Source of the DNA: Actinomycetota bacterium
GTDB taxonomy: Bacteria > Actinomycetota > Thermoleophilia > Solirubrobacterales > Solirubrobacteraceae
Assembly (NCBI GenBank): GCA_005788585.1
Contig: SYBY01000245.1
Span: 1 to 6,627 of the forward strand
Reading direction: 5' to 3'
Length of the DNA: 6,627 nucleotides
The notes below the pieces were generated by a model that worked only from the letters and a program-made list of their open reading frames with translations, was not told where the DNA came from and did no database searches. Positions 5,166 to 6,627 of the stretch are shown here, piece after piece. Made by a program: the position numbers and the translations under genes. Numbering within the stretch: the stretch's first letter is position 1; every line of letters starts with the position of its first letter.

Positions 5166-5804
5166 CTACGCGTTCCAGCGGCGGATGACCCGCGTCTCGC
5201 GCTCGAACCCGAGCACGGACAGCGAGCCCGTCGCCAGCCACAGCCGGCAGCCGAACGCGGGCGGCTGCTCGAGCCAGCGCGCGGCGAACACCCGCAGCAG
5301 GTGCCCGTGGGCGACGACCGCGACGTCGTCCTCGCCGTCGCCGATCGCCTCGAGCACCCGCGCGATCACCCGGTCGCAGCGGGCCGCCACGTCGTCGGGG
5401 GACTCCCCGCCTGGCGCGCCGTCACGCCAGAGGAACCAGTCGGGGCGGTCGCGGCGGATGTCCGCCGTGGTGATGCCCTCGTAGTCGCCGTAGTCCCACT
5501 CGAGCAGGTCGGGGTCGTACGCGTCGGGCGTCAGGCCGGCGAGCTCCGCGGTCTCGCGGGCGCGGCCGAGCGGGCTGCACAGCGTGAGCGCGAACGGCCA
5601 GCCGGCGAGCTTGGGGGCCAGCGCCTCACGCACGTGCGCGCGGCCCTCGTCCAGCAGCGGGATGTCCGTCCGGCCGGTGTGGCGCCGGTCGCGCGACCAT
5701 TCGGTCTCGCCGTGGCGGACGAGCACGACCTCGCGGCGCTCCCCCTCCGCGGGGAGGGGGTGCGCGGTGAGGTCTCCCCGCTCAGCCGGGGTGAGCGGCG
5801 ACAT
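5166..5804 (-). CDS. Histidine-phosphatase-superfamily enzyme (Rv3214-like phosphoglycerate-mutase-fold phosphatase)
   Basis: The 212-aa product belongs to the histidine phosphatase (branch 1, phosphoglycerate-mutase-like) superfamily, which works through a phospho-histidine. RHGETEW at 30-36 carries the nucleophile His31. Arg81 or Arg83 in SPLGRARETA, Glu102 in LLEWDYGDYEG and His166 in VAHGH complete the expected active site. HTGRTDIPL, EWDYGDYEG, PDWFLW and GGES closely recall M. tuberculosis Rv3214, reported as an acid phosphatase rather than a true mutase, so a phosphatase on small phospho-metabolites is likely. The ATG at 5804 is preferred because GAGG lies nine bases upstream. A GTG at 5831 would add nine residues but has no ribosome binding site. 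The gene overlaps the end of pgl by 23 bp, so it is probably co-transcribed and translationally coupled. Confidence 0.9.
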   Translation of the reverse strand: MSPLTPAERGDLTAHPLPAEGERREVVLVRHGETEWSRDRRHTGRTDIPLLDEGRAHVREALAPKLAGWPFALTLCSPLGRARETAELAGLTPDAYDPDLLEWDYGDYEGITTADIRRDRPDWFLWRDGAPGGESPDDVAARCDRVIARVLEAIGDGEDDVAVVAHGHLLRVFAARWLEQPPAFGCRLWLATGSLSVLGFERETRVIRRWNA

Positions 5805-6474
5805 CGCAGACGACCTCGTCGAGCCCCGCACCGAGGCGGCCCGGCGGCACGCCCTCGTCGCCGGCCAGGACCCGGTCCAGCGGCTCGCGCTTCTCCTCGC
5901 CGGCCGCCAGCAGGATGGTCTTCTTCGCGCGGCGCAGCACCGGCAGCGTCAGCGAGATGCGGTCCGGGGGCGGCTTGGGCGCGCCGCGCACGGCCACCAC
6001 CGGCGCGACCTCCGCCGACGCGGCCGGGTGCCCGGGGAAGAGCGACGCGGTGTGCCCGTCTTCGCCCAGGCCGAGCAGGACGAAGTCGAAGACCGGCTTG
6101 GGGCCCATCGCCTGGATGATCTCCATCCCGTAGGCCCACGCCGCGTCGTCGGGGCGGTCGAAGTGCGAGATGCGATGCAGCACCGGCGGCGTGGCCCGCG
6201 CGCGCTTGCAGATCTCCTCCTCGACCATGAGCGCGTTGCTCTCGGGGTCGTCGTCGGGCACGCAGCGCTCGTCGCCGAGCCACAGGTGGACGTGGTCCCA
6301 CGACCCCTCCATGTCGGCCAGCAACTGGTAGGCGCGGCGCGGGGTCGAGCCGCCGGCGAGGGCGACGTTGACCTGGTCGCCGAAGTGACGTGCGTCGGCG
6401 ATGTAGCTGGCGAGGAGGTTGGCGACGCGCCGGCAGGCGGCTTCGGCGTCGGGCAGGGCACTGATGACGGTCAT
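5782..6474 (-). CDS. pgl: 6-phosphogluconolactonase
   Basis: The 230-aa product, a usual length for the family, hydrolyses 6-phosphoglucono-delta-lactone to 6-phosphogluconate, the second step of the oxidative pentose phosphate pathway, in the cytosol. It belongs to the glucosamine-6-phosphate isomerase/6-phosphogluconolactonase family. Recognisable blocks are ALAGGSTP (38-45, phosphate loop), LGDERCVP (66-73), GLGEDGHTASLFPG (135-148) with probable catalytic His141, and PPPDRISLTLPVL (168-180). There is no signal peptide. The start ATG at 6474 has GGAGG eight bases upstream and overlaps the TGA of the preceding GH15 gene as ATGA. The end overlaps the phosphatase gene. Position in a GH15-pgl-phosphatase operon suits glucose released from alpha-glucan or trehalose entering the pentose phosphate route after phosphorylation. 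Confidence 0.96.
   Translation of the reverse strand: MTVISALPDAEAACRRVANLLASYIADARHFGDQVNVALAGGSTPRRAYQLLADMEGSWDHVHLWLGDERCVPDDDPESNALMVEEEICKRARATPPVLHRISHFDRPDDAAWAYGMEIIQAMGPKPVFDFVLLGLGEDGHTASLFPGHPAASAEVAPVVAVRGAPKPPPDRISLTLPVLRRAKKTILLAAGEEKREPLDRVLAGDEGVPPGRLGAGLDEVVCDVAAHPG
5814..5817 (-). promoter_or_regulatory. Ribosome binding site deciding the phosphatase start
   Basis: GAGG on the minus strand, nine bases before the ATG at 5804 and inside the 3' end of pgl. It favours this ATG over the in-frame GTG at 5831, which has no such site. Confidence 0.55.
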
Positions 6475-6627
6475 AGCGTGGGCCTCCGCTCGTGGGGCGG
6501 CCGGGCCCCGGGCGGCGTGGCGTTCTGGACGAGTTCCTGGTCGGCCTTGATGACGTGCATGACGGCGTTGATGAGCGCCAGGTGCGTGAACGCCTGCGGG
6601 AAGTTGCCGAGGTGGCGCCCGGAGCGC
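6471..6627 (-). CDS. C-terminal end of a GH15 glucoamylase/trehalase-like enzyme (5' part beyond window)
   Basis: Only the last 51 residues are inside the window; the gene enters from the right edge. Residues 4-26 (RHLGNFPQAFTH, then LALINAVMHVI) are the conserved final helix of glycoside hydrolase family 15 proteins, which hydrolyse alpha-glucans or, in many actinobacteria, trehalose. The remaining roughly 25 residues are a charged, proline-rich tail without a recognised domain. The stop TGA overlaps the pgl start as ATGA, so the genes form one transcription unit. Whether the substrate is trehalose or a glucan cannot be decided from this fragment, and the catalytic glutamates lie outside the window. 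Family assignment rests on one strong motif. Confidence 0.8.
   Translation of the reverse strand, partial: RSGRHLGNFPQAFTHLALINAVMHVIKADQELVQNATPPGARPPHERRPTL
6483..6487 (-). promoter_or_regulatory. Ribosome binding site of pgl
   Basis: A perfect GGAGG on the minus strand, eight bases before the pgl ATG, embedded in the last codons of the upstream GH15 gene. It shows that pgl has its own strong initiation signal despite the ATGA overlap. Confidence 0.75.

Noticed and set aside
5301..6119. Plus-strand frames opposite pgl and the phosphatase
   Set aside because: Antisense shadows of two genes with full family signatures.

Overview
This is a 6.6-kb stretch of very GC-rich bacterial chromosome with strong third-position G/C, GTG as well as ATG starts and tightly packed genes. 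The style of the secreted proteins (a beta-helix protein opening with TITVDDD...CPNASFTSIQSAID, Pro/Gly linkers, a basic C-terminal beta domain) and the neighbouring GH15 - 6-phosphogluconolactonase genes suggest a soil actinobacterium, most likely Thermoleophilia/Solirubrobacterales (Solirubrobacter or Conexibacter-like). That placement is an inference from gene style, not a phylogenetic result.

Layout. (1) Positions 1-1977, minus strand: a secreted alpha/beta-hydrolase with a large C-terminal extension. It is cut by the left window edge, so 659 codons are visible and there is no stop. (2) 1978-2383: a 406-bp divergent intergenic region with several dyads and hairpins but no convincing gene. 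(3) 2384-4441, plus strand: a secreted right-handed beta-helix protein of 685 aa with an Ig-like domain, a short collagen-like linker and a C-terminal beta domain. (4) 4452-4509: a nested double palindrome just after that gene. (5) 4548-5080, plus strand: a two-gene toxin-antitoxin operon, a ribbon-helix-helix antitoxin and a MazF/PemK-family endoribonuclease toxin, with stop and start codons overlapping. The antitoxin looks leaderless. (6) 5081-5165: a small repeat element filling the gap between convergent genes. (7) 5166-6627, minus strand: a three-gene overlapping operon. Transcribed from the right edge, it holds the C-terminal end of a GH15 glucoamylase/trehalase-like enzyme, 6-phosphogluconolactonase (pgl) and a histidine-phosphatase-superfamily enzyme resembling mycobacterial Rv3214.

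How the parts may work together. The right-hand operon is central carbohydrate metabolism: alpha-glucan or trehalose hydrolysis feeding glucose-6-phosphate into the oxidative pentose phosphate pathway, plus a sugar- or phospho-metabolite phosphatase. The left half is a divergent pair of exported proteins that share a control region, probably acting on polymers or at the cell surface, with unknown substrates. The toxin-antitoxin pair sits between the two blocks and appears to be an independent module.

I see no CRISPR array, tRNA, rRNA, insertion sequence or clearly new multi-gene system. The most unusual material is non-coding: the nested palindrome, the inverted/direct repeat cluster at 5081-5160, and the 18-bp dyad in the divergent region.
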